Origin: Ascidia mentula
Lineage: Eukaryota; Chordata; Ascidiacea; Phlebobranchia; Ascidiidae
Length of the DNA stretch: 64,000 nt
Direction: 5' to 3'
Assembly (NCBI GenBank): GCA_947561715.1
Contig: OX387202.1
Coordinates: 10,863,001 to 10,927,000, forward strand
Shown: positions 12,014-25,619 of the stretch, one piece after another
How positions within the stretch are numbered: the stretch's first letter is position 1
Layout: every line of letters starts with the position of its first letter
Notes under the pieces: generated by a model
What the model saw: only the letters and a program-made list of their open reading frames with translations
Database searches by the model: none
Told to the model about the DNA's origin: nothing
Translations under genes and position numbers: made by a program

Positions 12014-13100
12014 AGAATGGTGATGTAGGCGTAAAATAATTTTCATTAACCAAACTGTGATATAATATAATTGCGTTATGTATTATATGCTGAAAAACAT
12101 AAAAATAATATCCTTTGCAAAAAAATAATTTTTAATAAATTTGATCGGAAATGTAACGCAATAAATAAAAATCATCGTTTGACTGTCCCGTCCTTGCTTG
12201 TCAAGAAATGTTAACAGCATTTATTTATCGAAATAAAACAACCGAAAAAATATGCACGGAAAATAAATATGTGTTCACTTCCGTGCGATTAGATTTTGCC
12301 CAAATCACATCAATAAAATCTGTGGATTTTATCGGCGTTGCCACATAAACGTTTTAAATTTAATGCAGTCATCACTATGTGGCGCAAGAATAGGATAATA
12401 CGAATTTGGGCAAAGATTGACGCGACCTTGTTCACCCCTTATGATTGGAGGCAGTTGCCACTGCAACAGATCAAAAGCGGTTGAAAGACGCAGTTAGTGT
12501 CGAACGATTTGCAACATATAAAGTGAAAAAAGAAACTATTTACAATTGCGGAAATTCTGTTTTTTTCTGTTTCTTGGTTCACCGATGCAAACATGCTAAA
12601 ATGATAATACAGGTAATGAAAAATGAAAGTTTGTTTCTTGGAATCTCTTGCTGTATTGATGGCCAACAAAGATTTGTAACTCATTTTTTTAACAACGCTA
12701 GGAAATAATCCTTAGTCTTTTGTTTAACATTGTTTTCTGGGTATATGTATTTCGGTAAAAACTGGTGTAATAAAATGTTGAAACCACCTCGCAGCGGGGC
12801 ACTAAGCGCAAACACTTTCATATCTCTCAACTTTCAAGTCATTACCAAAATATAATTGTACAGGAGCAAGTATACCGTGTTTGCATTAGAAATACTTGAG
12901 GAAATTTTACTTCCTGATATAATCTAAAGAATTTTTGGAACTGCATCCGACACCTCTGATTGTGGGACAAGCTTCTTTTCTTGGCTAAACAATACAATAA
13001 TCGAAAATATTAATTGCTAAACCCATCACCCCAAAGAATGACGAATTGGGATAACTTACAAACTAGGTAAATCAATTGATTTCTGCTTAATTTTAACATC
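12014..13100. other. Right flank of copy A and non-coding sequence
   Basis: 12.30-12.62 kb holds the right flanking repeat of the KY-like unit, mirrored at 25.62-25.83 kb. The rest has no recognised gene; open frames near 12.44-12.71 kb lie on both strands of this repeat and look non-coding. Confidence 0.6.
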
Positions 13101-13104
13101 TAAA

Positions 13105-13190
13105 TAGCGTCATCAACATGACGACGCCAGCAACACAACGACGTCACCAACATAATGACAACACCAATATGACGACGTCTCCGCGTAACA
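13105..13190. repeat. Degenerate CAACATGACGACG-type minisatellite
   Basis: Imperfect repeats of words such as CAACATGACGACG, CAACACAACGACG and CAATATGACGACG with a period near 16-18 bp. Confidence 0.65.
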
Positions 13191-13774
13191 TGAAATATTC
13201 CAACTGCTTTCGTACCTATTGTTGTCAACCCTTTTATCCTTAGACTGCCTACCTTTAAGATTGTTATCTGTCTAATACTATTTATTGTACATTTGCATAA
13301 ATTTATTGCTCCTTCAATTTGGTCGTTTTATAAACACAATTCCTTGTATGTCTGTGCCAAGCCAGTTGAGGCCTGTGATGTTACAATTGCTTATTGTTAC
13401 GTTGCTGTTACTGCAATTGTTTCAATGTCGCTAGGTTTTGAAAAAGAAGCAAACCCTGAATTGGGATCGAAAAGAAATTCGTATTTTGAGATCTTGTCGG
13501 AAAATCCTGGTTTTTAACATGGCCTGAAACTGACGTCATGACCCCTGGTTTTTGATGGCTGGAAATTCTATTTATCGAGTAGTTTATTTCGGGTTCAGGA
13601 ATCAATTCTACAAAACTTCACTCTCTCCATGCCATCTACATTGTGCCATGGAATGCGACCGGCAGACGCATCAGACGCGTCTGTGTCCTCCACAAACCGC
13701 TGTGTTAAGTTTGGTTATTACATAAGAGTCTAACCTTGGGAGTAGACAAGAAAATGATTTGTAAAGGAAACCCA

Positions 13775-13975
13775 AAACTGGTGTGATACTCATGCCGAAG
13801 CAAACGTTTCAAACACCACTGTGTTCATCATCAGTGCCAAGTAAGAATGAGTTGCAGCAAGGTATGCGCAGAGGTAGGCAGGTAACTGAACAGACAAAAA
13901 CAACAACACAAATGAAACACGGGACAGACGCCACTTGAAGGCTCACGGCCGTGACGTCATCATTTGGACTGAAAA
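13775..13975 (-). mobile_element. Penelope-like element tail with hammerhead-like core
   Basis: On the minus strand, CTGATGA is followed by an AACAC/GTGTT hairpin with loop AGTG and then GAAAC (about 13795-13852). It is preceded by sequence resembling the 3' region of the Penelope-like tails at 32.5-33.2 and 56.95-57.18 kb, including a GACGTCATCATTTG-like stretch and a CAACAACAAC-rich tract. No coding part remains. Confidence 0.5.
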
Positions 13976-15036
13976 GAGGGCCTGGGTGTTGACAAGAAAC
14001 CTTGTTACACTATTTGCCCTCACATAAAACCTTTCCCATAAGTCGGTGAAATGGCGCCGCGATATCCGCGCATTTCTGTAAATATTTGCGGTGAATTGGC
14101 GTGAATGCACTTTTTGGGGTTTATCAGAGAAAGCCAAACTGAACTGAATCAAATTTACTGATATCCTCGAATCAGAAATCAACTGTCAAATCTGATAGAT
14201 GAATGTTTATATTTACATGGATTATCAACACAAAGCATGGAAACGGTTGCATGCGATATTACAACAACGACATGATATACAAGGAATGATGAAACGGAAT
14301 ATGTTGTCAATATCTAATTGACACGTTGACATGATTCTATGGAAGAGTGGCATCCGAAACACACAAAATGTAATAACAAGTAATGTCGAAATATTTGCAA
14401 TTATTATGTTGTGTTTTTCTGGCATCAACCGGTGTAAACCAAGTTCAACTCATTTACGGCAAACGTGCTCTTCGTTCGTTAACACTTCCAGCAGCAAGCC
14501 ACCTTTTCAAATGAGTCACGTGGTAATCCAAACTGAAATAACCCGGTTTGCATTTTCTATATAAGTCACATGTCTTTTGCGTGAAAAAGATACGAAGGGA
14601 CAGAGGACAAAGGACATTTTGGACAGAGACTTTGTGTACGCGTGGTTTGTAACGTGTTATTGTTATTCCTCGTGCGCTTGTTTATTATGTATTAAACTGG
14701 TCGATTGACTTTGGGCTTGATAGCAGCCTTTTTATCGGGAGTCAGATATACGGCAGTGTTATTATTTGTGTAGACGTTTCAAGTAACGCCCTACAAATAC
14801 CATGATAATAACAAACATGCAGAAAGGTGAATTTCGCTATTAACACAAAAATTGTAAGGATTTGTGAAATAAATTCGGTTCGGTATAATTGCTTTCCTGT
14901 TATTTACGATTTAAAGCCTTTATCAAAACTGGTGAAAGTATTTACAATGTCTGTCAATAATTGTAAATCAACACAACGTTGCCATGGTAACTAACGACGC
15001 AATGTTAATTTTCGTCACTTTAAACCTTCCCAACAT
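13976..15036. other. Intergenic, no recognisable gene
   Basis: No exon series or domain seen. Sequence around 14.57-14.82 kb has an LTR-like feel (ATTAAA followed by a short unique end) but no PBS, polypurine tract or paired repeat could be found. Confidence 0.5.
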
Positions 15037-18000
15037 TTATTCGCATTTCACTTTCATCTTAGAACTCATTATTCCGCCCCATGAGTTTTTCCAATGATAC
15101 CAACTCATAGTGTTGAGACTAGTAGAAGTTCTCGACCACGGACCATTGAGTTGGACATATGAACATCTACGATGCCACCAAGCTCCACCATGAGTCACAG
15201 CACAATGAACACCTGGATGCCTGCAATTATAAATAAGTCGGTTGTCAACAACTCTGTGTTACAACTTATTTAAACTCAGTTAAAACTTGTGTTTAACTAA
15301 AACTTTAACGCAACCCCCTGTTTCAAAGCAATTGATTTTTACAATTGTTGATTTAGGGTAGGCGGTTAACATTGTCAACGAAAATCAACTATTTGAGAAA
15401 ATGCATTTTATCTTTTTTAGCAAAACTCGATTTACTTCGTTAGTAAAACAGAAATACAATCAGACACGTTGTATCATTATTACTCACTCATCATTGTCTG
15501 TGTTGAGAGTTGAAAATCTCATCCCGTTATTAGTGTGCGACCCCGTAGTGATGGAATCTCCTATATTCCCCGAATATCCGGATATAGTAATTCTGTAAGA
15601 ACTTTCTTCGTCGCCAATGCTGAAAGTACTGAAAACAACAATGTAATAATGTTTGATTTTATGCAAAGTAATTCAAATAACTACGGATAATTTGTTGTTT
15701 TAAATCAATCCGCTTACATTGGTTTGTTGCTCATGGAAATTATTGTTGAAAATAAAACACTTTATGACGTAATAAACGACATGTGTCATACATTGTGTCG
15801 TATCGTGTTGTGTTGTGTGGGATAATTATTTGCCAACTAAGCAATCAACTTCCGTGGGATTAGAAGTTTTAAGAAGATAACCGAGATATTTTTCAACTTT
15901 AAGTTCACAAACGACTTGATGTCCATTTTTAAGCAACCTGAAACCTGTTCCATTTAAATAAGATGTCAATCAAGCATACGATGCTGACATTGCAAGATGT
16001 ATTAGGAATATGTTACAGGAAAAGCAAAAGTTAGATTCCAGTAAAAGAGGCTTTATTTTAGCTGAAGAACAAAGCCAATAAATCTAACTTTCCAGTTAAG
16101 ATGCAACGTTTTGGCAAAGGTCAGTACTTGACACTCAAGATTTTACCACAAGGAGTTGGACAACAACGACCGCATAAATTCATCTGGGCAACAGACTTTC
16201 CTGCAACACTGCGATTATCGCGTAAGGCAGTGGTTCTGAACCTTTTTTATCTCATTTCCCACTTTCAGTGAAAACGGAATCTTTATTTCCCACTTGTGTT
16301 TACATTGTTTAACTAAGAATATATTTATGGTATTTTCGCTATATCTGTTATACTTTTTTAACTTTTTCTACCGCATGGCATTACCAATTACCAATAAGTG
16401 TAAAACACACAGTGAATACAGATCATTATATTTCTCTTTCGACTACTTTTCTGTATTTCGGTGGCGACTAATTATTCTTGCATAGAGACCCAACAATATC
16501 CAATCAACCACGTAACGACCAGCAGCTAACCCAGGGGTAGACAAAGAGAACACAGAGTGTTTACACTATACAACTTATACACTGACAATCAAGTTGCGCC
16601 AGCGTCTTACACGTCGCGATTACGGGACTTTGGTTGCCTCATTCAAAACATTGGGAGCCGAGCATGTTGGCCAGAAAATCGAAATTTCAAACACTAGATT
16701 ATGCATGGGTGTTATGTGGAGAACATAATAATCTTTTTATCCGATATATCGATGCGGACAGCACTAATATTCACTGGATTGTCATCAATTGTCAAACGGT
16801 TTGGCCGTGGTTAATTTCGCTTGAACTGTCTTCCAGATGCCTACGCTTCAGAAGATTTGGAATCAAGGGAAAGAAAATTTTCTGCAGCCACATTCTCTAA
16901 ACGCGAAAAGGTGGCGTTCGACCCAATCCGAGCCCCACTGAGCTCGGTTCCTGCAATCCGCGACCAAGCGATCGCGCAAACCCCAAAAGATGTGATGTGG
17001 GGTCGTTACGAGTTGATTACCATCCCTATGTGTACGCGATATCTAAACTTTTTATTTTCATAATTATTCCGAACCGAGTAAATACATTGAAACATAGCAA
17101 GAATATTCTGTTTTGCTTCAAACTTAAATCCCGATTTTGGGGAATCTGACGCAACAAGGGGTGTATTCCCCTAATGTATTTTAAGATTTCGTTTGTTATG
17201 ACGACCTGACAACATCGGGTAAATTATCGGTGTAATAATGGCATTAAATTGAAAACGTTAAATACGTCATAGTCTTACCTATACTCGGCAAATCCTTGAC
17301 CTCCGGAAAAATCCTGAAGGTCAATACGAAGGCGACATCTAGTGGACGCACTGGTGATTTGATGCAGTTTCTCCAAACCTGATAAAATTTGTTCGTTGTA
17401 ATAATATTGCTGAAAACACTGGAATTTAAATTGGATTAACTGATACTATTATGTTGAATCTAGGATTGTTAGCGTGCTTGAAACGTTTTGCTTGGTAGGC
17501 CTGCATATTAACTGGGTGTGCCATGCTTATCACAAACCGTTCGGTAATTGAGTACATGCATTCAACCTAAAACAAACAATTATGCAAAGTTTTGTGACAT
17601 TTGTACTTAGTTTCTGTTTAAACTTGTAAGACGTTATGGATTGCTTTGTTGGAATACAAACCCATCCAAAATTCTGTAGTTAGATCCCCAAACCCGTTCT
17701 TGTAATCCACCCAATCTCTATCGAAACTAACAGATCCATCATAACGACGCTGGAACACCTGATCATAACTTTATTATCAGCCACAAACACTCGAAACGTG
17801 GCAATGATAACGACTTGCCAATGCCTGCTCACATACTGTCAGTGTCCAATCAACACGCTCCACGTCATGTGAAAGAGCGCAATCTTTCAAGACGTTTTAG
17901 CTTAAAGGTTGCAATGGATAGAAACAACACAGTTAAGGTAATTAAACGTCTGTAATATCATCCTGTGTTGTCAATGAAGTGCTTGTATTTGTCACAATAG

Positions 18001-19840
18001 TAATACAAACACCTGCCAGCCATCTTCACAGTAAACCTCTTCTCCAGATCTGAGACGTTGACGACCTTGAAATGGGGAGGTTTTGCAAGACACGGGGTGT
18101 AATTGCACAAATTCTTGAAGATTTTGCAGCCCTACAGAAATACTGTGATGAATTCTGGTTGGTTTCAATCAACGGACGCATGAAGTGGGTCGAGGTTTTA
18201 ATATAAGAAGGAGGTTGCTGTTATCTGTTTTCTGGTTTACGTTGATTTGGCGACACATTTGGAGTCAGCAAATTTACGATGACTTTGCTAAAAATGTTTT
18301 CAAAATGTCCGAATTTGATAATTGTAATAAATTAGTGGCGATTAACCACAAATGAAATGTTTAATGTACGATTATGCCCATTGTGCGGTTATCTGCTGAA
18401 ACTTCTGACAGACGATTTATTTCCTAACTATGGTGATTTTAGATTTACTTTGTCCTGATAAATTCTGTGCCACGTGAATGTTTTACTTTTTGCATCGCGA
18501 TTCAATCCCATGTATGGGTTAAGAATTTTGGAAAACATTTTTATCTTGTTGTTGCACAAAATCATACTTTACTGCTCCCTAGCTCCGTTGGTGACTATGA
18601 GCAACTTAAAAAGTGTTACTAGTATTCAACACAGGTTAGATTCAAGTTTTAAACTTCATGACTATAATTGTCACGTGATTGGTTAGTACCTTTACCTCTA
18701 GGGGCAGAAGGGAGTAATGACGGGCAAAGGTGTTAGCATTTGTTATCTTGACACATATGTGAGATAACAATTTAAATGAAACAAAACTCAACTGTTGGAA
18801 GTGTTACTCAGTTGACCTTGCAGTTGATCCACTCTGTTCGACAACTCTGTGAATAAAATGTTCGATGTATGAGTGGACATTGAATGTTAAGTGCATGAAC
18901 TTAACTGTTAGATGTGCGGTTCTGCTCACTCTGCAGTTGATCCACTCTGTTCGAAAAAGCTGTCAACAAAACTTATGTTAACACTGGCAGGTTTTTCGTC
19001 AGTCAAAGGGTTTAAGACTAAACGGTAAAAATATTCTTCCAATTCGATTAATCTTATCATTAAAAGCTTTAGCTAGACCTCTGATAAGTGATTGAATGTT
19101 TGATTGTGGTTGATAAATGCAATATTTGCTTTGCACAAAACAAATCTCTGTTATGCCAGAGTAATTGAGATAACTAACAATTTGCTTCATAAAAAACACA
19201 ATATTTGACTCAAACAAACTATTTTCAAAAGAATCTGCTTTTGTGTGGGTGGTGCGACATGAGTGATCCTGTAGTAACCCCGACGGACTGTTCGTTACGG
19301 AGGGGGTTTGAGTCTCTACCGATAATTGTCACGTGATTCAGTACCCAGGAATCTACAACGCTATGGGCGGAAGGGAGCCATGACGTAACTTACGGGCAAA
19401 GGTTTTAGCATTTGTTATCTTGACACATATGTGAGATATCAGTTTAAATGAATATGAAACTCAACTGTTGGAAGTGTTACTCAGTTGACCTTACAGCTGA
19501 TCCACTTTGTTCGACAAATCTGTGAATAAAATCTTCGATGAATTTACTATGATTTTATCACAGTTCACCGTGTAGGGAATTTGTTGTACTGCTTTGTTTG
19601 TATCAAATATCTATCTATACTGCTTGGAGTGTTAAAGTTTCCCCAAACAACTATAAATTTTGTCGAAATGTGTTTAGAGAAGAATCTCATACCTGTAACA
19701 AGTTTTATCAAATCTATCTCTGATCCTTGTTCTTGTTCTTGTCCATCGCAAATGGAAACAACTCTGCATACTTGTTTTTGTTGGTGAGTTATAGCAAGAT
19801 GGCCGACCAACAAAACTTCAAACAAATTCAATTTCAACAT
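15037..19840 (-). CDS. Secreted fibrinogen-related lectin (FReD/ficolin-like)
   Basis: Six exons on the minus strand: 19840-19693, 18131-18013, 17758-17662, 17378-17279, 15628-15488 and 15220-15037. Splice sites are GT..AG, phases agree throughout, and the sum is 789 nt, giving 262 residues. The first exon gives a plausible signal peptide ([17 protein letters not shown]) and a short linker. The rest is a complete fibrinogen C-terminal domain: [83 protein letters not shown], the Ca-site-like NTDNDE, and [17 protein letters not shown]. Known family members bind acetylated sugars or act in innate recognition and clotting; that role here is inferred. It lacks a coiled coil or collagen stretch. 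AATAAA overlaps the stop codon, perhaps by chance. Intron 1 and intron 4 are enlarged by repeats. Confidence 0.88.
16235..16330. mobile_element. hAT-terminus-like sequence in lectin intron 4
   Basis: CAGTGGTTCTGAACC near 16231-16245 matches the CAGTGGTTCTCAACC type of hAT terminus seen at 25084. No opposite end was identified, so this is tentative. Confidence 0.3.
18660..19545. repeat. Direct repeat pair in lectin intron 1
   Basis: About 200 bp at 18.67-18.87 kb recurs at 19.33-19.54 kb in the same orientation, including the words CTCAACTGTTGGAAGTGTTA and TTGTTATCTTGACACATATG. Both copies lie in the first intron of the fibrinogen-related gene. Confidence 0.85.
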
Positions 19841-20087
19841 TTTCAAGCAAGTTTGACTTTGAAAACCTGTAAATAGTTGCCCAGTCATCACATGGAAATT
19901 AACATAGTAAACGTCAACGTTACATTTGAACAAAAATTACCTAATTAACAACTACATTGAAAATATAGAAGATTCACTGAGACTTGCTGGCGAATATCAA
20001 TAGACAGTTATGCTGCGTAGATGAAACAGATATGACAATAATGCAAATGATAAATGTGGAGTTTTAAGCAAAATTGCGCATAATCCA

Positions 20088-22072
20088 AGCTTAAACTGTT
20101 GACCAATGTTATACGTTACTTCAAGTGCGACCAGCAATTACGCAAGGAAGTGCTCAGTGCGTGCGTTTGTTGTTTGTTATTTGTTTATTGCGCATAACTG
20201 CATTGTCATGACAGAGTGATTTGTCAACTGCTGCGATACAAAAGTCACTTGCCCTTGATTTATCACGTTTCAATGATCGTAATGCACGACATTGACACGC
20301 GCCGATCATGCATTCATCACGTGGACCGCTTGGTCTCGACGTAAACCAATGTCGAACCGCAATAAAAAAAAAAATTTGACGTATTTCCATGTCAATTGGC
20401 ACTTGTGTGCTAAAGATATTTTGATGTAGTTACAAGTTGCAGCGAACGCAGTGAATATTAATATAAAAATTTAATATTAGCATTGTTTATATTTGTGACA
20501 TGTTTCCCACGTACAAATGGACAATCCAGACGTGTGCAATAATAATACAGACCTTCGAACAAAGACCGCATTGACTCCAAATCAATACCCTCGATTCTAA
20601 AGTGTTGTTAACTTGGTCGCTTTGACATGCCACGCGGGCGCCTTTGACCAGTGCCACTATATATAATGATTTGCATTTGCTTGCGTAGGTTGGGGACGTT
20701 AAGGTGAATATCCACCCATTCTGTGGTGATTCCACAAGATTCCATCTCTTGTGGTTTCATTTGGACTGTTTCCGTACGTTTTAGCCATCCCAATAAAGAT
20801 TGTCACACATGATTATTGTTGGAACGGAGTCTATAGAAGAACACGAGTTAAACGTAAGATTGGTTCAACCTTCGACGTGGTTTGGTTACTTTAACAACTG
20901 GAGGTACAAAAACCGTGAGTGCGAAATCGTGCCTTATCTTTTGAATAAGAATATTTTACAAGGGGACGAATAACTTGCGCAAGCCTATTAATTTCGGAAA
21001 TTCGCCATCTGTATGGCGTGACGTGCTTTTACCACACACATCATTATTCCAAAATTGAAATTGAGGATTATGAGGATATTACATTTTTTGATTGCTCTGG
21101 AAAGGACAACTCTTTTTATACATATAAACCGATTGATGACTTTTTACGTATACGAGATATGAGCCAATCAATATTTGAAGGCCAAATATAACTGAGCCCA
21201 TTTTTTATACGCGCATATTTTAAGTCGCATGCGGGTCGTTATTTTGTGCATTCACACTTACATATACTTACTTTTTTACCGACCCAAGAGAAAATGCAAG
21301 CATTTGTTGCGCAGGCTGTAATGGAATTGTGGTTCACTATAATAAAAAATATAATTTTTTAACGCAACACGCAATTTTCATTATCGCCTTATTTTGTGAA
21401 TATACTCTTCTCTCTTTGTTTTCTGCATCGGCATTAATAACGACGTCGATGCAACTTGTGATCGTTCATTCAACATACATCAAGCATTGCGTCGGTTTTG
21501 GAATTGATTGCGAAAAGATAAGGCTCTACCACGTGGAAAAGAGGTAAAAACCTGTACGCACGTGTACGTTCGAGTGGACCGACACCAGGCGACAAATCTT
21601 TGTCACTAAGCAAATCGTAAGTGTCGCACATTGATAATGAAACTAATGATGTTAAATTCATTATGGTTTGCGAAAAAAAACATCATAAAACATTGTTATG
21701 AATTACTGACCCAAAAATATACACATGATAAAGTTAGGGTATGAGCGCTTGAACATCTTACGAACCGCATTGAGGGTGACGTGACACTTCCATTGAGCTG
21801 TAACATAAAGGGATTGTTACGTAGAAAGCAGCATTACAGCACAAATGTACTGGGTTTGGGTTCCATAGTAATGCTAATGCTCGCAACGCTAGCTGTAAGA
21901 AAAACATCCATGTCCAAACAACAAATAACCGAATACCATATCCGAAAACCTGTCAACGTCAGCTCTTAAACAAAACGTGAAAATTTAACGTTAAAATATT
22001 TCGCCTAGACCAGTGTTTCCCAACCGGTGGTACGAGTACCACCAGTGGTCCGCGACGGTATTTCATGTGGTA
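20088..22072. repeat. Tandem duplication, unit 1 (about 1,986 bp)
   Basis: Sequence from AGCTTAAACTG at 20088 to the GTGGTA ending at 22072 is repeated nearly base for base at 22073-24058. The short open frames inside are identical in both copies and show no coding signature. The left part (20.4-20.8 kb) resembles the foldback element at 55.2 kb. Confidence 0.92.
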
Positions 22073-24058
22073 AGCTTAAACTGTTGACCAATGTTATACG
22101 TTACTTCAAGTGCGACCAGCAATTACGCAAGGAAGTGCTCAGTGCGTGCGTTTGTTGTTTGTTATTTGTTTATTGCGCATAACAGCATTGTCATGACAGA
22201 GTGATTTGTCAACTGCTGCGATACAAAAGTCACTTGCCCTTGATTAATCACGTTTCAATGATCGTAATGCACGGCATTGACACGCGCCGATCATGCATTC
22301 ATCACGTGGACCGCTTGGTCTCGACGTAAACCAATGTCGAACCGCAATAAAAAAAAAAATTTTGACGTATTTCCATGTCAATTGGCACTTGTGTGCTAAA
22401 GATATTTTGATGTAGTTACAAGTTGCAGCGAACACAGTGAATATTAATATAAAAATTTAATATTAGCATTGTTTATATTTCTGCCATGTTTCCCACGTAC
22501 AAATGGACAATCCAGACGTGTGCAATAATAATACAGACCTTCGAACAAAGGCCGCCACTGGTCAAATCAATAACCTCAATTCTAAAGTGTTGTTAACCTG
22601 GTCGCTTTGACATGCCACGCGGGCGCCTTTGACCAGTGCCACAATATATAATGATTTGCATTTGCTTGCGTAGGTTGGGGGACGTTAAGGTGAATATCCA
22701 CCCATTCTGTGGTGATTCCACAAGATTCCATCTCCTGTGGTTTCATTTGGACTGCTTCTGTACATTTTAGCCATCTCAATAAAGATTGTCATACATGATT
22801 ATTGTTGGAACGGAGTCTACAGAAGAACACGAGTTAAACGCAAGATTGGTTCAACCTTCGACGTGGTTTGGTTACTTTAACAACTGGAGGTACAAAAACC
22901 GTGAGTGCGAAATCGTGCCTTATCTTTTGAATAAGAATATTTTACGAGGGGACGAATAACTCGCGTAAGCCTATTAATTTCGGAAGTTCACCATCTGTAT
23001 GACGTGACGTGCTTTTACCACAAACCGCATTATTCCAAAATTGGCATTGTGGATTATGAAGATATTACATTTTTTGATTGCTCATGAAAGGACAACTCTT
23101 TTTATACATATTAACCGATTGATGACTTTTTACGTATACGAGATATGAGCCAATCAATATTTGAAGGCCAAATATAACTGAGCCCATTTTTTATACGCGC
23201 ATATTTTAAGTCGCATGCGGGTCGTTATTTTGTGCATTCACACTTACATATACTTACTTTTTTACCGACCCAAGAGAAAATGCAAGCATTTGTTGCGCAG
23301 GCTGTAATGGAATTGTGGTTCACTATAATAAAAAATATAATTTTTTAACGCAACACGCAATTTTCATTATCGCCTTATTTTGTGAATATACTCTTCTCTC
23401 TTTGTTTTCTGCATCGGCATTAATAACGACGTCGATGCAACTTGTGATCGTTCATTCAACATACATCAAGCATTGCGTCGGTTTTGGAATTGATTGCGAA
23501 AAGATAAGGCTCTACCACGTGGAAAAGAGGTAAAAACCTGTACGCACGTGTACGTTCGAGTGGACCGACACCAGGCGACAAATCTTTGTCACTAAGCAAA
23601 TCGTAAGTGTCGCACATTGATAATGAAACTAATGATGTTAAATTCATTATGGTTTGCGAAAAAAAACATCATAAAACATTGTTATGAATTACTGACCCAA
23701 AAATATACACATGATAAAGTTAGGGTATGAGCGCTTGAACATCTTACGAACCGCATTGAGGGTGACGTGACACTTCCATTGAGCTGTAACATAAAGGGAT
23801 TGTTACGTAGAAAGCAGCATTACAGCACAAATGTACTGGGTTTGGGTTCCATAGTAATGCTAATGCTCGCAACGCTAGCTGTAAGAAAAACATCCATGTC
23901 CAAACAACAAATAACCGAATACCATATCCGAAAACCTGTCAACGTCAGCTCTTAAACAAAACGTGAAAATTTAACGTTAAAATATTTCGCCTAGACCAGT
24001 GTTTCCCAACCGGTGGTACGAGTACCACCAGTGGTCCGCGACGGTATTTCATGTGGTA
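22073..24058. repeat. Tandem duplication, unit 2
   Basis: Second copy of the 1,986-bp unit with a few substitutions and one-base indels. The junction at 22072/22073 interrupts a hAT-type element that is complete only at the right end of unit 2. So the duplication happened after that insertion. Confidence 0.92.
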
Positions 24059-24231
24059 CGCGTGCACCTTTCCGTAATTTGCGGATTTAGTTGAAATTTG
24101 AAAAACTCGTAAGTGATCTCAAAATGTTTGTTCATCCCCTAGGTTACTTTGTAACACTTAACTAGGTGGTACGTATCGAACTTGTTGTATCTTCATGCGG
24201 TACGCAATCACAAAAAGGTTGGGAATCACTG
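23997..24231. mobile_element. Non-autonomous hAT element (235 bp)
   Basis: Ends CAGTGTTTCCCAACC and GGTTGGGAATCACTG form 15-bp terminal inverted repeats with one mismatch. They are flanked by GCCTAGAC and GCCTAGGC, an 8-bp target-site duplication with one change. Both traits are typical of hAT elements. A truncated left end lies at 22011-22072 and a reversed, decayed copy ends at 32157. Confidence 0.85.
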
Positions 24232-25080
24232 GCCTAGGCAAAAATCTCAAAGAAATCCCTTCTTTTTCCTGCTCTGTAGTAGAAATTGTAAACACCGTTA
24301 CTCCCTCAGAGTGCCTTGCGTGGAATCGTACGTCACACGCATTTCAAATAGAAGTTTTTGAAAGAAAAACAGGTGTTATTTATAAGACATACAATAAGGT
24401 CAACCATCAATACCATTGGTCCGCACCACGAAAGTGATAACTCAAAACGCGATACTAACCAGATTTAACCTTTCACATAACCCCATTACCCAGAAAATAA
24501 CCCCATTTATGCCCCTATGGGTCATTGAAAGATTAGCACACACTGAAGTATGTATCTGGACGGTCAAATTTACAGGTCAAATTTATTTGTCCAACCTTAG
24601 AACCAGTAGCGTCTACAAACCAAGTGCAACACTTAAACAGCAAACAAGAACCATATCATCTGGAAATACCTGCCCTTTCTGTGTCAATCCATCATTGGAA
24701 ACAATGTGAGGCATATAATCGTCTACATAATGACGCCGTGTGTACTTGCAACCATTTAGATTTAGAGCCAACTGACTGCGAGCTGCATACACCGGTGTTC
24801 CGGGAGCCTATAGTACACCCCGAAAGCAATTAGTTCTTCCATCGGGTTTTATTTGAACGAATCTAGCGACCAACTGCACACCACCTTTCAGCAAAAAAAT
24901 GCTGATATATCGCATCTAGAATGCAAATTACAATGCTGTACTTAAAAACCATGGATTGAAGAAGTTGTCAACGACCTTCCATAGTGCTCACAAATACTTC
25001 TGGCAACCCTAAAAGTTATAAACATTACGAACAAGTCTGGAATGCAATACTGTAATTTTGACTTGCAAAGTCAGGTTCTA
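24232..25080. repeat. Dispersed repeat, inverted copy at 60.0-60.6 kb
   Basis: 24.23-24.84 kb matches the reverse complement of about 60.0-60.63 kb over hundreds of bases. Together with 21.6-22.0 kb it forms part of a repeat that also occurs in the 58.7-61.6 kb array. No coding function evident; 24.84-25.08 kb continues without a recognised feature. Confidence 0.8.
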
Positions 25081-25083
25081 AAT

Positions 25084-25440
25084 CAGTGGTTCTCAACCAT
25101 TGGGGGGGTTGTCAACAAAGTGCTAAGAGGTCCGCAACTTCTAAATACACCGCTATTTGATTGGAAAATATGCAGGTATTTATTTTAAATTGGACTTTAT
25201 CTTAGTTTTAGACGACGGTAACGAAAAACCACAGTGCGTCCTATGCTATTCTTAGCAACGAATCGATGAAGCCATCAAAACTTAAGCTTAGACACAAAAA
25301 ACACATGGAAAATGACCCATCATTTTTTCAGAGACTAGAGCAGTCTTTAAAACGCCAAAAATCCGATTCTAGTGGGTTTTGACACCAACAAAGTACTGCA
25401 AGCATAGAAGCATCTTTTGTTTGTGTTTTTAGCAATACTA
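25084..25440 (+). pseudogene. hAT transposase fragment (ZBED5/SCAND3-like)
   Basis: Starts with a hAT-type terminus CAGTGGTTCTCAACC. From about 25225 the conceptual translation gives CVLCYS, a frameshift, then LSNESMKPSKLK and FFQRLEQSLKRQK. This resembles the N-terminal part of ZBED5/SCAND3-type hAT transposases. Frameshifts and a stop show it is dead. Confidence 0.7.
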
Positions 25441-25619
25441 GTAATGCCTACAATTAACTACGGGCGAAATATATGTATCCAGGAAAAACGTTAAACAAAC
25501 GACTTCAGTTGATATACAGGAGTTGATAAAAAATATATGTTGGCTAGTCTTTGTTGGCCACAAAAGACAACAAGAGATTCCAAGATACAAACTTTAATTT
25601 TTCATTACGTGTATTATCA

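Noticed and set aside
14570..14820. Solo LTR
   Set aside because: ATTAAA and a plausible 3' end are present, but no second copy, target duplication or primer-binding site was found.
20280..20360. Possible tRNA-like region with GGTCTCGACG and GTCGAACC words
   Set aside because: No cloverleaf can be drawn; it lies inside the 1,986-bp duplicated repeat.
24195..24833. Three overlapping short open frames as small proteins
   Set aside because: They lie in a dispersed repeat whose inverted copy at 60 kb does not keep the frames.
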